From assembly GCA_029204225.1 (NCBI GenBank), contig CM055096.1:73352919-73416918 (forward strand): 64,000 bases of DNA, read 5' to 3'. This DNA comes from Diphasiastrum complanatum (taxonomy: Eukaryota; Streptophyta; Lycopodiopsida; Lycopodiales; Lycopodiaceae). The translations under genes and the position numbers were made by a program. Position 1 is the stretch's first letter; every line of letters begins with the position of its first letter. Under the pieces are notes generated by a model, which saw only the letters and a program-made list of their open reading frames with translations, had not been told where the DNA came from and made no database searches. Below are positions 53,601 to 63,522 of the stretch, piece by piece.

Positions 53601-56340
53601 TGACTGTTTGAACTTGGACTTTCACCCAGGATTATCGAGGCTTGCTTTGTAACTCTTATATCAGTCACTGTGATGTTTGTTCTTCCACTTTGTTTTGGCC
53701 AATGCATGGAAGTTCCAGCTCAGAAGACACCATCTGGGTAAGTTCAGAACAGAGACTGTTGGCAGCTGAAGTTAGAAGAAATTTCTTCTTTACTGCGATG
53801 GCAAGCATACTGAGATAACATAAATCTCTTCATTGACTTATCCATCCTTAGTTCTGGAAGATAAATCTTATGATTCATCTCGAATTTGAGCTGATACTCA
53901 ATATGTTTCTTCAGCAGCACCATGGATAGACATTATTGGTTCAGATATACATGTCCTGCCCCAAACACAACTGCTGGAGTTCACTATTACAATGATTTGG
54001 CGACCTTGTTTTTTTCACTTCCTCGTCAGGTTTTTCTCTCAGCCACAAAACTGTTGTTGTTATTAAACTTGATGGAGAGGTAGATTTTTAAGCTATTGCT
54101 GATATTTATCAATACATATTCATTAAAGTGCATGCTGTCTATATTCAAACGCTCAGATTTATCTTAGGTTAAGGTAAACAGATGCTTATTTCAATGATCT
54201 TTGCATTTGGAAGGACATATTAAAATTAGTCAGAAATGTACTGTATCAGGACTAGCAGCTACTTGATTAGAGGTCAAGGATTGGAAATACAAAAGGTTGC
54301 TTATTCAGGTTATGATTGAACAGAATATGCAGGAGCTTTATGGCATGCATGGTGATGCAGAGACTGAATTCTCAATTCGAAGCCTGGGGATACATTCATT
54401 ATCTGCTCTAGTTCTCTTCATCCTTGCCTATGGTATAGCAACTCCAGGAGGCGTTTTCATGCCTGCTATGCTGGTGGGCTTTCACTTTCAGTTCTAAACT
54501 TGCTGTTGATTCTAAATCCCAAAATTCTAATAAGATGGCTGAATTTTATTCTAAAGGCTTACATGTGGTGCAGGTGGGTGCCTCATTTGGAGGCTTTCTT
54601 GGGAGAATCTTTCAGAGATTACTTCCGAGGTAATATTTTCAGTTAGAAACTCTTCTATATATGCACAATCAAGAAAAGAAAGAAAAAGTTAGTATCTTAT
54701 AGGCCTTTGAATAGTCTAAAGAGCACGGAGAAGGTCTTCTATCATTTGAACTCATTGCACATATACTTGAAGTTGTCAACTGTAGAAAAATAGCTGGCTC
54801 ACATAGGCATTTTCCACAAGGTGTAATGCAATTGAAATACATCATATGTGCTTTATGCCAATTTACCATCCAAACAAGAACCTAATCCATTTGATGTTGT
54901 CATTGAATCTATTATCTGCTTGTTAGGAACATTGATCAAATAGCTATGCTTTGGCAAGGGCTAAATCACACTGGTTGAGTGTGAGAATGCTTGGATAATT
55001 TGGAAGGGCACCTAAAATTCCTTGCAATTGGTTAATGAGACTTTCAGTTATGAGCTCATCCGTCGAAAATAATGTAGAATAGAGTAGTAAACTACTGGAT
55101 AATTATCAATCTCCAACTGAGATATCAAGAAGAAAGTAGAACAAGCTTGAAGAAGGCTGCTTTGCTGCATTAGGACAAGGAATCCTATTTGCTCAATCTG
55201 TGCTTGAGTTCCGCTTGAGTTCCAATGCTTTATCTAAGTCCCTGCTCAATAACTCAGGCATATGCATCCTTTGGACTTCGAAGAAAAGCAGAAGATTGAG
55301 ATAATGAGTACTTGAGATTGTAGACATTATCTACTCTCAATTAAGCATTAGAGTTTTCAATTGCACTCAGCTTGGAATATCAAGACATTATAGTGATTGT
55401 GCTAATCCTTCTCTTTACAACAATGCATGGGATTCAGCTGGAAGAAGAATTGCATGCCAATGTATCTGCACATGCCACTAACACAGAAAAAATTGATATA
55501 TTAACCTGGGGAAACTGATGGACCACCGCAGCTTTTGAGAATTGAAGTCTTTAAAATGTTGGGTGGAAATAAGCATGCTTGGCTAAAAAATGTCAGCAAG
55601 AAGGGCATGGTATCTGTTTTGAATGAGATTGACATGAATTGATGTATGCATGTTCCTTGATCTTTTTCCATCTTTTAACCTAGAATGAATATAATCTTCA
55701 AAAGAAAAACGCTTTACACTGGGAATCCCGTCCACAAGATTCACCTGCATGGTAAACTGCGAAGGTCCATATGCAGAAAATTCACATGACTTTCATGCCC
55801 CATATAACATTCACTGCCTCAAAAATTTTTGATTGATTTGGGTAAGAGTAACAAAATTTTGGCTCAGCTTTTACATAGGGGAATGGTCTTCTTAGAGAAT
55901 TTTACTGTTGGTGCAGGTAATTTCTGCTAAAAAAGGCCATTCCCCCTATGTTCAATGCCCAATTCATGGGTTGTAGTAGGCGAATTTCAACATAGTTCTT
56001 GAGCTACAACTACAATACGAACTTTTTTAATGAACCAGTTATAGTCTGAATCACAAGTCTTCTGATCTATGTTTGCTTCATTTTATCACTTGCCAAATTG
56101 ATGACTAAAGTGGTACTTTTAAGTTTCTAGTTGTAGCAGAACACTAGTTTTAGCACTTTATTTCGCAAGCCACGCTTTATTGCCACCATAGTTTTGCCTA
56201 GGAGTTGCAAGGAGATTGCAAAATTTGACAACTTACATCCATTTCCCTGAAAAAACAGCGCCCATGTACAGCCAGGACTTCATGCCCTAGTTGGGACAGC
56301 AGCCATGCTTGGGGGATTCCTTCGTGCTTCAATTTCCTTG
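38585..56340 (+). CDS. CLC-family chloride channel/anion-proton exchanger, 17 exons, 3' part outside window
   Basis: Exons: 38585-38817, 38915-38973, 50300-50352, 51398-51532, 51813-51887, 52107-52145, 52366-52515, 52597-52652, 52782-52860, 53008-53072, 53182-53230, 53362-53495, 53630-53737, 53915-54029, 54309-54473, 54574-54629 and 56259-56340. All join in frame across GT-AG sites (551 codons). The first ATG opens an acidic N-terminus ([10 protein letters not shown]) followed by the CLC-type 'FESLDYDP'. Membrane helices follow. The selectivity segment is [18 protein letters not shown] (usually GSGIP). The gate motif is [10 protein letters not shown] with its Glu. YSLEEAS carries the proton-glutamate region, and [16 protein letters not shown] matches the 'GxFxP' filter motif. 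The last exon ends [19 protein letters not shown], before the final helices and CBS domains. Plant CLCs move chloride or nitrate across vacuolar, Golgi or plastid membranes; which one is unknown here. Confidence 0.93.
40086..40450. repeat. GC-rich foldback-like repeat with GGACGC motifs
   Basis: A GC-rich island in AT-rich DNA, built from many GGACG(C/T) and GCGTCCGG-like words in both orientations. Its ends (GCGGGACCAGGACG on the left; CGTCCGGCCCTGAC on the right) are imperfect inverted repeats. Two homopolymer T/A patches interrupt it. No clear target duplication was found. Confidence 0.5.
41098..41165. repeat. (CA)n(TA)n microsatellite
   Basis: CA dinucleotides to about 41122 followed by TA dinucleotides to 41165. 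Confidence 0.97.
41340..41653 (+). mobile_element. LINE 3' end (copy a)
   Basis: Contains three spaced copies of TGGCCC...TTGTGGGC (about 41351, 41411 and 41489). It ends GGGCTATATAGACGTTAATAAAA directly before a (CT)n tract. The terminal GAC.TTAATAAA pattern matches the 3' ends of LINE copies at about 42180 and, inverted, at 43073. Confidence 0.45.
41654..41695 (+). repeat. (CT)n microsatellite, 42 bp
   Basis: Lies exactly between the AATAAAA end of one LINE-like segment and the RT coding fragment of the next. Confidence 0.97.
41696..42200 (+). pseudogene. LINE RT fragment (copy b), 5' truncated
   Basis: Starts inside the RT domain: [19 protein letters not shown] (motif A), [19 protein letters not shown] and CFRSDTGG. 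After internal decay, the 3' end reads TTAGTCTTATATGCC, GGCATGGAAAAGACATTAATAAAGCC, then CTTCTTCTTCT. The reverse complement of this 3' end is found at 43070-43150. Confidence 0.75.
42200..42760 (+). pseudogene. LINE RT fragment (copy c)
   Basis: Reads [50 protein letters not shown], a frameshifted motif A, and motif [21 protein letters not shown]. This is the N-terminal half of a non-LTR retrotransposon RT. It begins right after the pyrimidine-rich tail of copy b and stops before motif C. Confidence 0.8.
43060..44300 (-). pseudogene. LINE RT C-terminal half and 3' end, inverted
   Basis: On the minus strand: [19 protein letters not shown] (motif C, about 44265-44210), TGGGLQ, then [18 protein letters not shown]-like thumb sequence. 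A C-terminal open frame follows (43370-43798, 142 codons). The 3' end is TTAGTCTTATATGCTTTTC, GGCATGGAAAAGACATTAATAAAGC, then a CTTT-rich tail near 43060. It lies tail-to-tail with copies b and c of the same family. Confidence 0.7.
44440..44640 (-). pseudogene. Gypsy-type gag fragment
   Basis: Minus-strand reading [20 protein letters not shown], then (shifted) [15 protein letters not shown] resembles the 'K...A...L...A..WW' capsid motif of plant Gypsy gag. Too short and broken for classification. Confidence 0.45.
44641..46379. other. Unassigned intron 2 DNA
   Basis: No coding region or repeat was recognised. Confidence 0.4.
46380..46480 (-). mobile_element. LINE 3' end remnant, inverted
   Basis: On the minus strand CACTTGAGATGTATTATTTG, GTCTTATATGCTTGATAGC, AGTAAAGCG, then CTTTCTTCCTCTCTCTTCTTC. 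This is a diverged match to the 3' ends at 42180 and 43073, again with a pyrimidine-rich tail. Confidence 0.55.
46525..47560 (+). pseudogene. Gypsy RNase H-integrase remnant
   Basis: RNase H pieces ([28 protein letters not shown] in shifted frames, [15 protein letters not shown]) lead to AELMQEFA and ADALSRIL, then the open frame 46938-47270. That frame has [13 protein letters not shown] and [10 protein letters not shown] (integrase zinc region). Further core fragments follow to about 47560. Many stops; a different subfamily from Gypsy-1. Confidence 0.8.
47565..48440 (-). pseudogene. Gypsy chromodomain end and probable LTR, minus strand
   Basis: Minus-strand frames read [40 protein letters not shown], then [20 protein letters not shown] (about 48195-48140) and [11 protein letters not shown]. 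This is the end of integrase plus a chromodomain. A purine stretch (GTAGGGGAGAGT, near 47918) could be its polypurine tract, with LTR remains below it. A 19-bp direct repeat (ATGCTAGAAAGCAGGA core) is at 47562-47600. Confidence 0.75.
48445..49241 (-). repeat. Putative Gypsy LTR, minus strand
   Basis: Read on the minus strand it starts TGTTACGAGTAACC right after a purine tract (AAGGGGAAGGGAG) at about 49242-49255. It could end at 48449 (...CCCAACA). No second LTR is in the window, so the ends are provisional. Confidence 0.45.
49242..49400 (-). pseudogene. Gypsy chromodomain C-terminus, minus strand
   Basis: Minus-strand reading [20 protein letters not shown] and [13 protein letters not shown] followed by a stop and the polypurine tract. 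This is the typical 'W.....ATWE' end of a chromovirus polyprotein. Only the last 50 or so codons remain. Confidence 0.7.
50480..50720 (+). repeat. Possible LTR fragment in CLC intron 3 side
   Basis: TGTTGGGACTAGCCCC... with a TATATATAGGGC box resembles the start of an LTR with promoter. No paired repeat or target duplication was found. Confidence 0.25.
54630..56258. other. CLC intron 16 (1.6 kb)
   Basis: GT-AG intron with no supported gene or element. Confidence 0.75.
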
Positions 56341-57354
56341 GTGAGTCTTATTTGTTTGGATATCTTAAATTCGTGATTTTTTTTAGCAGTAGAGTTTTGC
56401 ATATGTTTCTGTTTTTTATGACATTCTTATTCTGCAAACAAAGAGGCTATCTTTGGGTTTTTTACAAATTTTGGTATTTTGTTCTTGCATAAAGAAGTGA
56501 GCTTGCAGATTATGAGCATATGAGGAATTGCCACAAATTTGCCACTGAGATTATGTTGATTCTTTTGTGCTTAAAGAGAGACTGTGCTCCAGTAGTGATA
56601 GCGGTAGAATCTATGTTGCATTGCATCGGAACATTGTTCTAGGTGCTTAGAGTTCCGGAGCATTCTAACGTTGTGAGAAAAAAACCTGATATTTTATTTT
56701 ATTCCCCCATGGAACCCGAATGTTGATGGGCGCACTTTTATTGGAGATTGTTGAGGTTGTGGAGAGAGCAATAGGAGGCCAAAATGCATGCGTGAACACT
56801 CTATGTCAAGGTAGTGACGATAGAAGGTGATTGTAGCACATAGAAGATGGAGAAAAGGGAGTGTCTGGAGATTTTCTAGCAAAACACCTTGAGGCTTTTT
56901 TTCACCATTTCTTTTTCTTTCCTTTGTTTGGAGGCTAAAGTGCATTGTTGTGATATACTTATCTTAAAAGTATGGATCTTTAGTTTAAAAGATTATCGTT
57001 CCCCAAAGAGACTGCTTATTATTGTGATTATAGACGATTTTGACTCATTTATTGTTCTTGGTACATAAACTGGTTGTCAATAGACATTCGATGAATCGGC
57101 AACTAGTATCACCGGTTAAGATGTGGTTTCAATCATACAATAACAAAAAGATATTTGGTCCTGACAGTTCTCATATCGAACATATTTCATTACTGATTAG
57201 AGCATTTGACTTATCGGCCAGACCGATTTATCGTTCTGTGCACCTAATTGAGTTTGTCAGACAAGTACAACTCTGTTGCATAAGTAAGACCGACACAGAG
57301 AAACTTACGAACGTCTCAGCACAATCTAGATGTGATCCGACAATCTGTCCTCAA

Positions 57355-57580
57355 CAATGTTGTGTCGAATCGCGATTCGTTGAAAGAACCACGATTCGAA
57401 AGTCCTTTTCGAAAAGGTCCAGTTCGAAACGTTTTTTTGCTGTTCGAACCGTTTTCAAAAAAAAAAAAAAAACTCGTTACCTGCTCGTCGGACGTCCTAC
57501 TCCTCACGACAGAGTTTCAGTCCCGATGGTTCCGAGATTTCCGCGCCCGAGAGAGAGAGAGCTCCGAGTTCCGAGAGAGA

Positions 57581-57650
<70 letters not shown>

Positions 57651-57995
57651 GGAGTTGTGTGTGTGTGACTATTGACAAATGTGTGTGTGTGTGTGTGTTT
57701 TTGTGTTTTTGTGTTTTTGTGTGTGTGTTTGACAAATGTGTGTGTGTGTTTTGTCATTTCGTGAAATTTGAATCATTGAACATTTGCTTATTTACCACTA
57801 ACTAACCATGCACATGGTACATTGGAATATGACATATGTAATATGTAATATGTATGCTGTGACATTAATGTTTTAAAAAAAAAAACCCTAAAACCGATTC
57901 GCTGGTTCGAACCTAGAGAAGCCGATTCTTTCCCGATTCAAACTCGATTCAAACATGGTTCGAAAAGGCGATTCGAAAGGTACCCTCAAACATTG
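57355..57995. mobile_element. hAT-like non-autonomous DNA transposon (641 bp)
   Basis: Flanked by the 8-bp direct repeat GTCCTCAA (57347-57354 and 57996-58003). Termini are CAATGTTGTG... and, reverse-complemented, CAATGTTTGAG..., fitting short hAT terminal inverted repeats that begin with CA. Subterminal regions on both sides are dense in CGATTCGAA/TTCGAACC words, as expected for transposase-binding repeats. The interior holds (GA)n (57583-57647) and (TG)n microsatellites and no transposase. Confidence 0.75.
57583..57760. repeat. (GA)n and (TG)n microsatellites inside the hAT-like element
   Basis: A GA run of about 65 bp is followed by several TG runs interrupted by TTTTG. Confidence 0.95.
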
Positions 57996-58630
57996 GTCCT
58001 CAACAACTGATTATTGCTCATTCAACCAACCACAAATCTAGATTGCGCAAGTATCCATAAGCAAGCTTCAGAGTATCGACTCACAACAACACAGAGTATA
58101 CTTTATGAAGTGTAAGTACGAATGTTCGTCAGTGCAAATGAAATAGTGATTTCGAATGTTGTTATCACAGTTAAGTTCCGAACAATTGATTAGTTCAATT
58201 ACACAAGCAATCAAACAACCAATGAGTTTAAAGACAACTTTAGCAATGAATTTACAGTTGAACTCTTATGACAGTATCGTGGCTAAAAGAGTTCTCTGAC
58301 CAAAGTAATCAAACACAGGCACATCCGACAAGTTGAGACTTACCAACTGTTAGAAATAGAAGAACTCAACAAGCAGATAGTTATGAAAGTGAAGAGCAGG
58401 AAAAACTTGAAGACTCAACTCTCTCTGTGTTCTTCTGAAAAACTCGGTAATTACATTGACGAGTCTGTGGAGTACATATAGGGGGTCGAGTGCGAAGATA
58501 CGCAACTCTTAGCAACCGATATGTCGTTCTTATTTATATTTAACTAACTAATTCTAACCAATGAGAAAATTACAAGTGTTCAATTCCTATGTGGCATCCT
58601 TGTCACGCGGCTTTGTTCTAATGAGAAGCA

Positions 58631-59367
58631 TGTCAGAAATGGTGAACTCCGGCAACTTTGCCGCGACGCGAAAGCGAAGCGACACGACACGAAGCAGAAG
58701 TCAAATGGCAAACAATTCGCGAAAGTCAACGTATCTCGAATGGCGAACAATTCGCGAAACTTGAAGGTCGAATGATTCGCGAAAGTCAAACATGCCTCCA
58801 GGACCAAAAAGACGCAAAGCGACACAAAACGAAAGAGAATCTTTCGCGCTGCCAGCTGGCAGCTCAACGGGCGTGGAGTCTTAAACTTCACGCCCCGCTG
58901 AAACAATTAGCAATAACGGAGAATAACTGATTAGTTGATTAGCGTTAACTACTCTTGTAATTCTCGGTTTAGCTATCTTGTAAACTCCACACAGTGGAGA
59001 TAAAAACCTTTTTTAGGATAAAACAGACATAGTGAGATACAGAGAGCGTGCGTGAGTAGAGCAGAAAAGAAAAAGAATAGAAACGAAATAGTTGTGCATG
59101 AAAGTCTGCCAACGAGCAGAACACAACAAAAGATCAGAGCGTTAGGCCGCCAACGAGCGAGACACTGACTATCTTGCTCTAAAAATTAAACTAATAATAT
59201 AGTTGCTCTATGTCGTGCATTTCCTTGTCTTCCGCTGTCTTGATTGCTAGAATGATATTTGTCCTGTGATCTGTAGCCGCGTGTCTAGGATCCTGTAAGC
59301 TCCGCATCAGAAAATTTAAAAGAAACAAAATCGCTCGCGATACACCGAAACGAAACCGTTCGCGACA
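58631..59367 (+). repeat. Copia-3 left LTR
   Basis: TGTCAG...GACA with several TTCGCGAA motifs between 58710 and 58790. Confidence 0.93.
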
Positions 59368-59386
59368 CGAAAGAAAAGGATTCGAG

Positions 59387-59914
59387 TTGCACCACTACAG
59401 TGATGCAAGTTGGGCGAGCTGCAAGGATGACAACAAGTCCGTAACTGGGGGATGTTCAATAGCGTGCGGAGCAGCAATCAGTTGGATATGCAAAAAGCAA
59501 ACCTTGGTAGCTCAATCTTCTTGCGAAGCTGAATACGTCGCAGCTTCAAAGGTGGCGAACGAGGTAGTGTGGTTGCAGATGATGCTGGAGGCAATTGGGA
59601 TACCACAAGGAGGACCATGCACGATGAGGATGGACTCTCAGAGTGCCATTTATCTGTCCCAGAATCCTGTCTTCCATTCAAAGACAAAACACATACCTTT
59701 GAAGTACCATCACATTCGAGATTTGGTCTCGAAAGGAGAGCTCCAGGTCCAGTACATAAAGTCTGAAGACATGATTGCAGATCTGCTCACAAAACCGCTC
59801 GACAAGCCACTCTTTGCCAAGCAAAGAAACGCAATTGGATTAAACGTGCAAAGCTGCAAGGTTCAAGAGGGAGTGTCAGAAATGGTGAACTCCTGCAGGT
59901 TGGCCACGACGTGA
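59387..59914 (+). CDS. Copia-3 RNase H, open frame of 175 codons
   Basis: Uninterrupted frame from MHHYSDASWASC through SWICKKQTLVAQSSCEAEYV, MDSQSAIYLSQN and KHIPLKYHHIRDLVSKGELQ to ADLLTKPLDK. Acidic RNase H residues (D in YSDAS, E in CEAEY, D in MDSQS) are present. The frame passes through the purine tract and 14 codons into the right LTR before stopping. It could encode a stand-alone RNase H domain, but translation from the internal ATG is unproven. Compared with Copia-2, the same region here is undamaged. Confidence 0.85.
   Translation: MHHYSDASWASCKDDNKSVTGGCSIACGAAISWICKKQTLVAQSSCEAEYVAASKVANEVVWLQMMLEAIGIPQGGPCTMRMDSQSAIYLSQNPVFHSKTKHIPLKYHHIRDLVSKGELQVQYIKSEDMIADLLTKPLDKPLFAKQRNAIGLNVQSCKVQEGVSEMVNSCRLATT
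59865..59873 (+). promoter_or_regulatory. Copia-3 polypurine tract
   Basis: AAGAGGGAG immediately before the right LTR. Confidence 0.85.
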
Positions 59915-60664
59915 AAGCGAAGCGACACGACACGAAGCGGAAGTCGAATGGCGAACAATTCGCGAAAGTCAACGTACCTCGGAAGTCAACGTACCTCGAA
60001 TGGCGAATAATTCGCGAAACTCGAAGGTCGAATGATTTGCGAAAGTCAAACAATTCGCGAAAGTCAAACATGCCTCCAGGACCAAAAAGACGCAAAGCGA
60101 CGCGAAACGAAAGAGAATCTTTCGCGCTGCCAGCTGGCAACTCAACGGGCGTGGAGTCTTAAACTTCATGCACAGCTGAAACAATTAGCAATAACGGAGA
60201 ATAACTGATTAGTTGATTAGCGTTAACTACTCTTGTGATTCTCGGTTTAGCTATCTTGTAAACTCCACACAGTGGAGATATAAACCTTTTTCTGGATAAA
60301 ACAGACATAGTGAGATACAGAGAGTGTGCGTGAGTAGAGCAGAAAAGAAAAAGAACAGAAACGAAATAGTTGTGCATGAAAGTCTGCCAACGAGCAGAAC
60401 ACAACGAAAGAGCAGAGCGTCAGGCCGCCAACGAGCGAGACATGACTATCTCGCTCTAAAAATTAAATTGATAATATAGTTGCTCTATGTCATGCATTTC
60501 CTTGTCTTCCGTTGTCTTGATTGCTAGAATGATATATGTCCTGTGATCTGTAGTCGCGTGTCTAGGATCCTGTAAGCTTCCACAATAGGAAATTCAAAAG
60601 AAACAAAATCGTTCGCGATACACCGAAATGAAACCGTTTCTCGGAAACGAAACCGCTCGCGACA
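59874..60664 (+). repeat. Copia-3 right LTR
   Basis: 791 bp. It carries extra tandem copies of short segments around GTCAACGTACCTCG and AATTCGCGAAAGTCAA compared with the left LTR. Confidence 0.93.
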
Positions 60665-60669
60665 AAGCA

Positions 60670-60960
60670 AGCACGTGAAAGGTTGCAACACTTGCATGGG
60701 GTGCGAACAGTCTGAATCATCAAGAATATTCTTCTCTTAGGGCTAGCCTTCTTCTTAAGGTGTGTGTCATCTCAGAATTGCCCTTCGGATATTAGTCCTT
60801 CCTTTAGATTCATTTATTTGGGTACCTTTCTCTTCGATATATCGTTGACTAAGTTTATCCGTGCTGCATCCATTAGATATTTCTTCATATTCGGGTCTGA
60901 TCTTCATCATTTAATGGGTTGATTAGGCTTTTGCATCACATTATAATAATTCACGAAAAA
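60670..60960. other. Unassigned sequence right of Copia-3
   Basis: No gene. It may be part of a minus-strand LTR whose 5' end is proposed at 60983. Confidence 0.3.
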
Positions 60961-60996
60961 AATTCATGTAATAGGGTATTACATATCCCCCTCCTC
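60961..60996 (-). promoter_or_regulatory. Possible polypurine tract and LTR start, minus strand
   Basis: On the minus strand GAGGAGGGGGA (60986-60996) is followed by TGTAATACCC (from 60983). The LTR-start candidate forms a palindrome with the following TATTACAT. It lies about 190 bp downstream of the antisense coiled-coil reading frame, so it could be the 3' LTR boundary of an element encoding it. Confidence 0.35.
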
Positions 60997-61182
60997 AAAT
61001 GTGAAGCAACCTCACGAACAATCGACATCAACAATAACCTCAAAAACTTCGAAAGATATTTCTTCAAGCATTCCATGGTGGATCTCAAACATTTATAAAT
61101 TATAACAAAGTCTTTAAATTGAATATATACAATATGTACATGTCAGTCAAAGGCATTTTGAAGCCTCTGTGAGAGCTTCTCA

Positions 61183-63522
61183 TCAATTTTGATTTGTCTT
61201 TGTATCCTTCTTTGTTTGGCCTCGTGATATTGTCTGATAGACAGCTGCTGCAATGACGTTGTATTCAGGCATTCCCCTTTTGGGTATGATATTCTTCAGC
61301 AGCTCAGCATTTATTTTGACAAAGGAGCCGTCCAGATACAAACTCTGCATAGCTGTAAGCACTTGAGCAATAAAATTGCGAAGGCCATTTATCGAATAAG
61401 AAACAAACTTCTTGTGGTCTTTATGGGCTCTTCGGTCCTTGAGGCAGCAGGCGACATTCTCGTAGTGTATGTGGTAGCTGTCCTCCCAGTCGATGTATAT
61501 GCTCCATAACTTTGGGTAGGATATATCCACATCCTGCAGCAGGTTCTCTCTTTCGAACCTCGCGAAGTCCGGTTCTTCCTTGGGCTTGTATAGATCGAAT
61601 TGGCAATGATACCGCCAATAATTGATTTGTCTCTCATAATATTCAAAAAAAGTCCATTTCTTTTTGTTTTAGATAATCTAGGACATACATTATTATACAT
61701 CCTATATATAATTCTACACTGCCGAAAGGAATAACCAAAATTTTTCCTTGCAAAATTGCCCAGCAGAGGCACCCTTTTTGCTCAAGATCAAACTTATTCC
61801 AAAGTAATAAAAATCTGATTTCTCCCAGGAGGTTTTCCAATCGGACCATGTATAACACATTACGCCTGGCAAAAACGAATAATCCACATGCCATTGCAAC
61901 TCAGCGTTAAATTGCAACGGCAGCCAAATGCGAACTTTAGTAACAAAAATTTTGAACTCTTTCGCAAGTACCTTGTCTGTCTTCTTAGACTTGGTCGGGC
62001 AGGTTCGCTTGGCATTTTGGGTGTCGGTGGGATCAGCCTCTGCTTCGAGCTCCTTCGCATAGATTGTATCCTTGATCTGAGTCTGCAAGGCTTCGAGCTC
62101 CCTTTTCAACCTGTCATTCTCAGCCAGAGTTTCGGAATTCCTCGTGTGCCTCTACTCCTGTGCAACTGAGAATTGTTGTGTTGTCGGGGTCGCTTGTCTG
62201 CACTTGCTTTCCCTTTCGGAGTGTAGTCAGCTCTGCCATAAGCTCTTGAATATTTTTCACTGCCTGGGTGTATTCATCATGGGTTTCCACACCAGGACAG
62301 CTAGTTTCCGCGAGCTCTTTTAGGTCGATTAACTCTTTTTCAAACCTGTACTTCTCCTGATACAGAGGTTGAAGGGATTCTTTGGTGAACGATTCTTGCA
62401 GTGTAACCTGTGCCTGCCTGCATCGACCTTGATGGTTCCAAAGTCGGTGCAGCACTACAGTGTGTTCTCAGCACTTATTCGGTTCAGCTTCTCCTTGTCG
62501 AGTTGCTGCTGCAGGTCCTCGCTGTTATTCTAGTAGAATTCTACCTTATTGTTGAGAGCAAGTCTCTCAGAATCGAATGTAAGGATGTGCTTTTGTGCAA
62601 CACTTATTTCTGCTTTCTTCTTGTCCAATTCGGACTGAAGAACCAAAGAATAGTCATGGGCATTTTGCAGCGTGATTTCGAACTTGTTGTTGCTCTGCTC
62701 AATAGTGTTGAGCTGAGACAACATTTTGGTCATCTTCTTCTTAAGATCTTCGTTCTGCCCCTGAATTTTGGCGATCTTATGCTCATAACCCTGACTCGCA
62801 GCATCTGTATTTCTTATGTACATAACAATCTGCTGAGTCTCAGGGGATAAGAAAGAAAACCATGCCGGTGTTTCTGGCTCTGGTGTCTGATCGCGCTGTG
62901 CCGTGTTGGCTTGAGTACCAAATGTATCCATATCGGCAGCAGCAGCAGCAGTTGTGGTGGCATCCACGGAAGTAGAGGGCTGGACAGCTTCGACCTGGAC
63001 TGCCTCAATTCGAAAATTTGCAGCATCCAAATTGTCGTCATTTACGACTGTTTCCAGGGTAGCATCCGCAGCAGCAGCACCAGTCGTTGGCCCAGAGTCC
63101 TGTACTGACTGACTCGGTGCTGCATCTGTCTGTTGATCATCCGTTGTGTCTAGGATGATAACCATGCTAGTCAAGTCCAATTGCGGTGGAGCTGCAAGTG
63201 CTGACCGTTTTCCTTCCAATAAAGATAGCTCCCCTGCCATAAGAATACTATAATGGCGGCAGATATGGGAGATGTGTGCTGCATAAGCAGCGTACTTCCC
63301 ATGCTTCATCGAGCGATGGAAGGCCTTGAAGGCAATAGGTGCAAAATTTATTTGCTCGCCCTTGATGGCTGCCAGCAGGTAACCAGAGTTGATGTTGTTT
63401 AATGATAAGCTGATTCGAGATGTTTTTAGCAACAAATTAAAAGACACCTGACGCAATGCTCCTTGAACATTGAAAAGAATACTTGACATTTTGAGTTTTG
63501 TTGGCTTAAGAACAAAAATCAA
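61183..63522 (-). pseudogene. Uncharacterised coiled-coil protein remnant
   Basis: Minus strand, frames 63522-62530 (330 codons), 62455-62120, 62109-61714 and 61530-61183 joined by frameshifts or stops, about 750 codons in all. The N-terminal part has YLLAAIKGEQINFAPIAFKA and KHGKYAAYAAHISHICRHYS, a helical region I cannot name. A low-complexity Ala/Thr/Asp linker follows, then long heptad-like coiled coil (KIAKIQGQNEDLKKKMTKML and following, continuing into KELIDLKELAE and REELEAL-like stretches). The C-terminal part is aromatic-rich (WHVDYSFLPGVMCYTW) and ends KKDTKTNQN. It sits antisense inside the CLC intron with a possible LTR boundary downstream, so an LTR-element-carried gene is plausible; a host pseudogene is the alternative. 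Confidence 0.5.

Larger units (their letters stand above)
58631..60664 (+). mobile_element. Copia-3: deletion derivative with two LTRs and only RNase H
   Basis: LTRs 58631-59367 (737 bp) and 59874-60664 (791 bp) are related to those of Copia-2 (TGTCAGAAATGGTGAACTCC start). Five-base target duplications AAGCA lie at 58626-58630 and 60665-60669. The internal part is only 506 bp. The primer-binding site, gag, protease, integrase and RT are missing, and the left LTR joins directly to a position just before RNase H. The LTR length difference comes from expansion of short TTCGCGAA-containing repeats in the right LTR. Confidence 0.95.
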
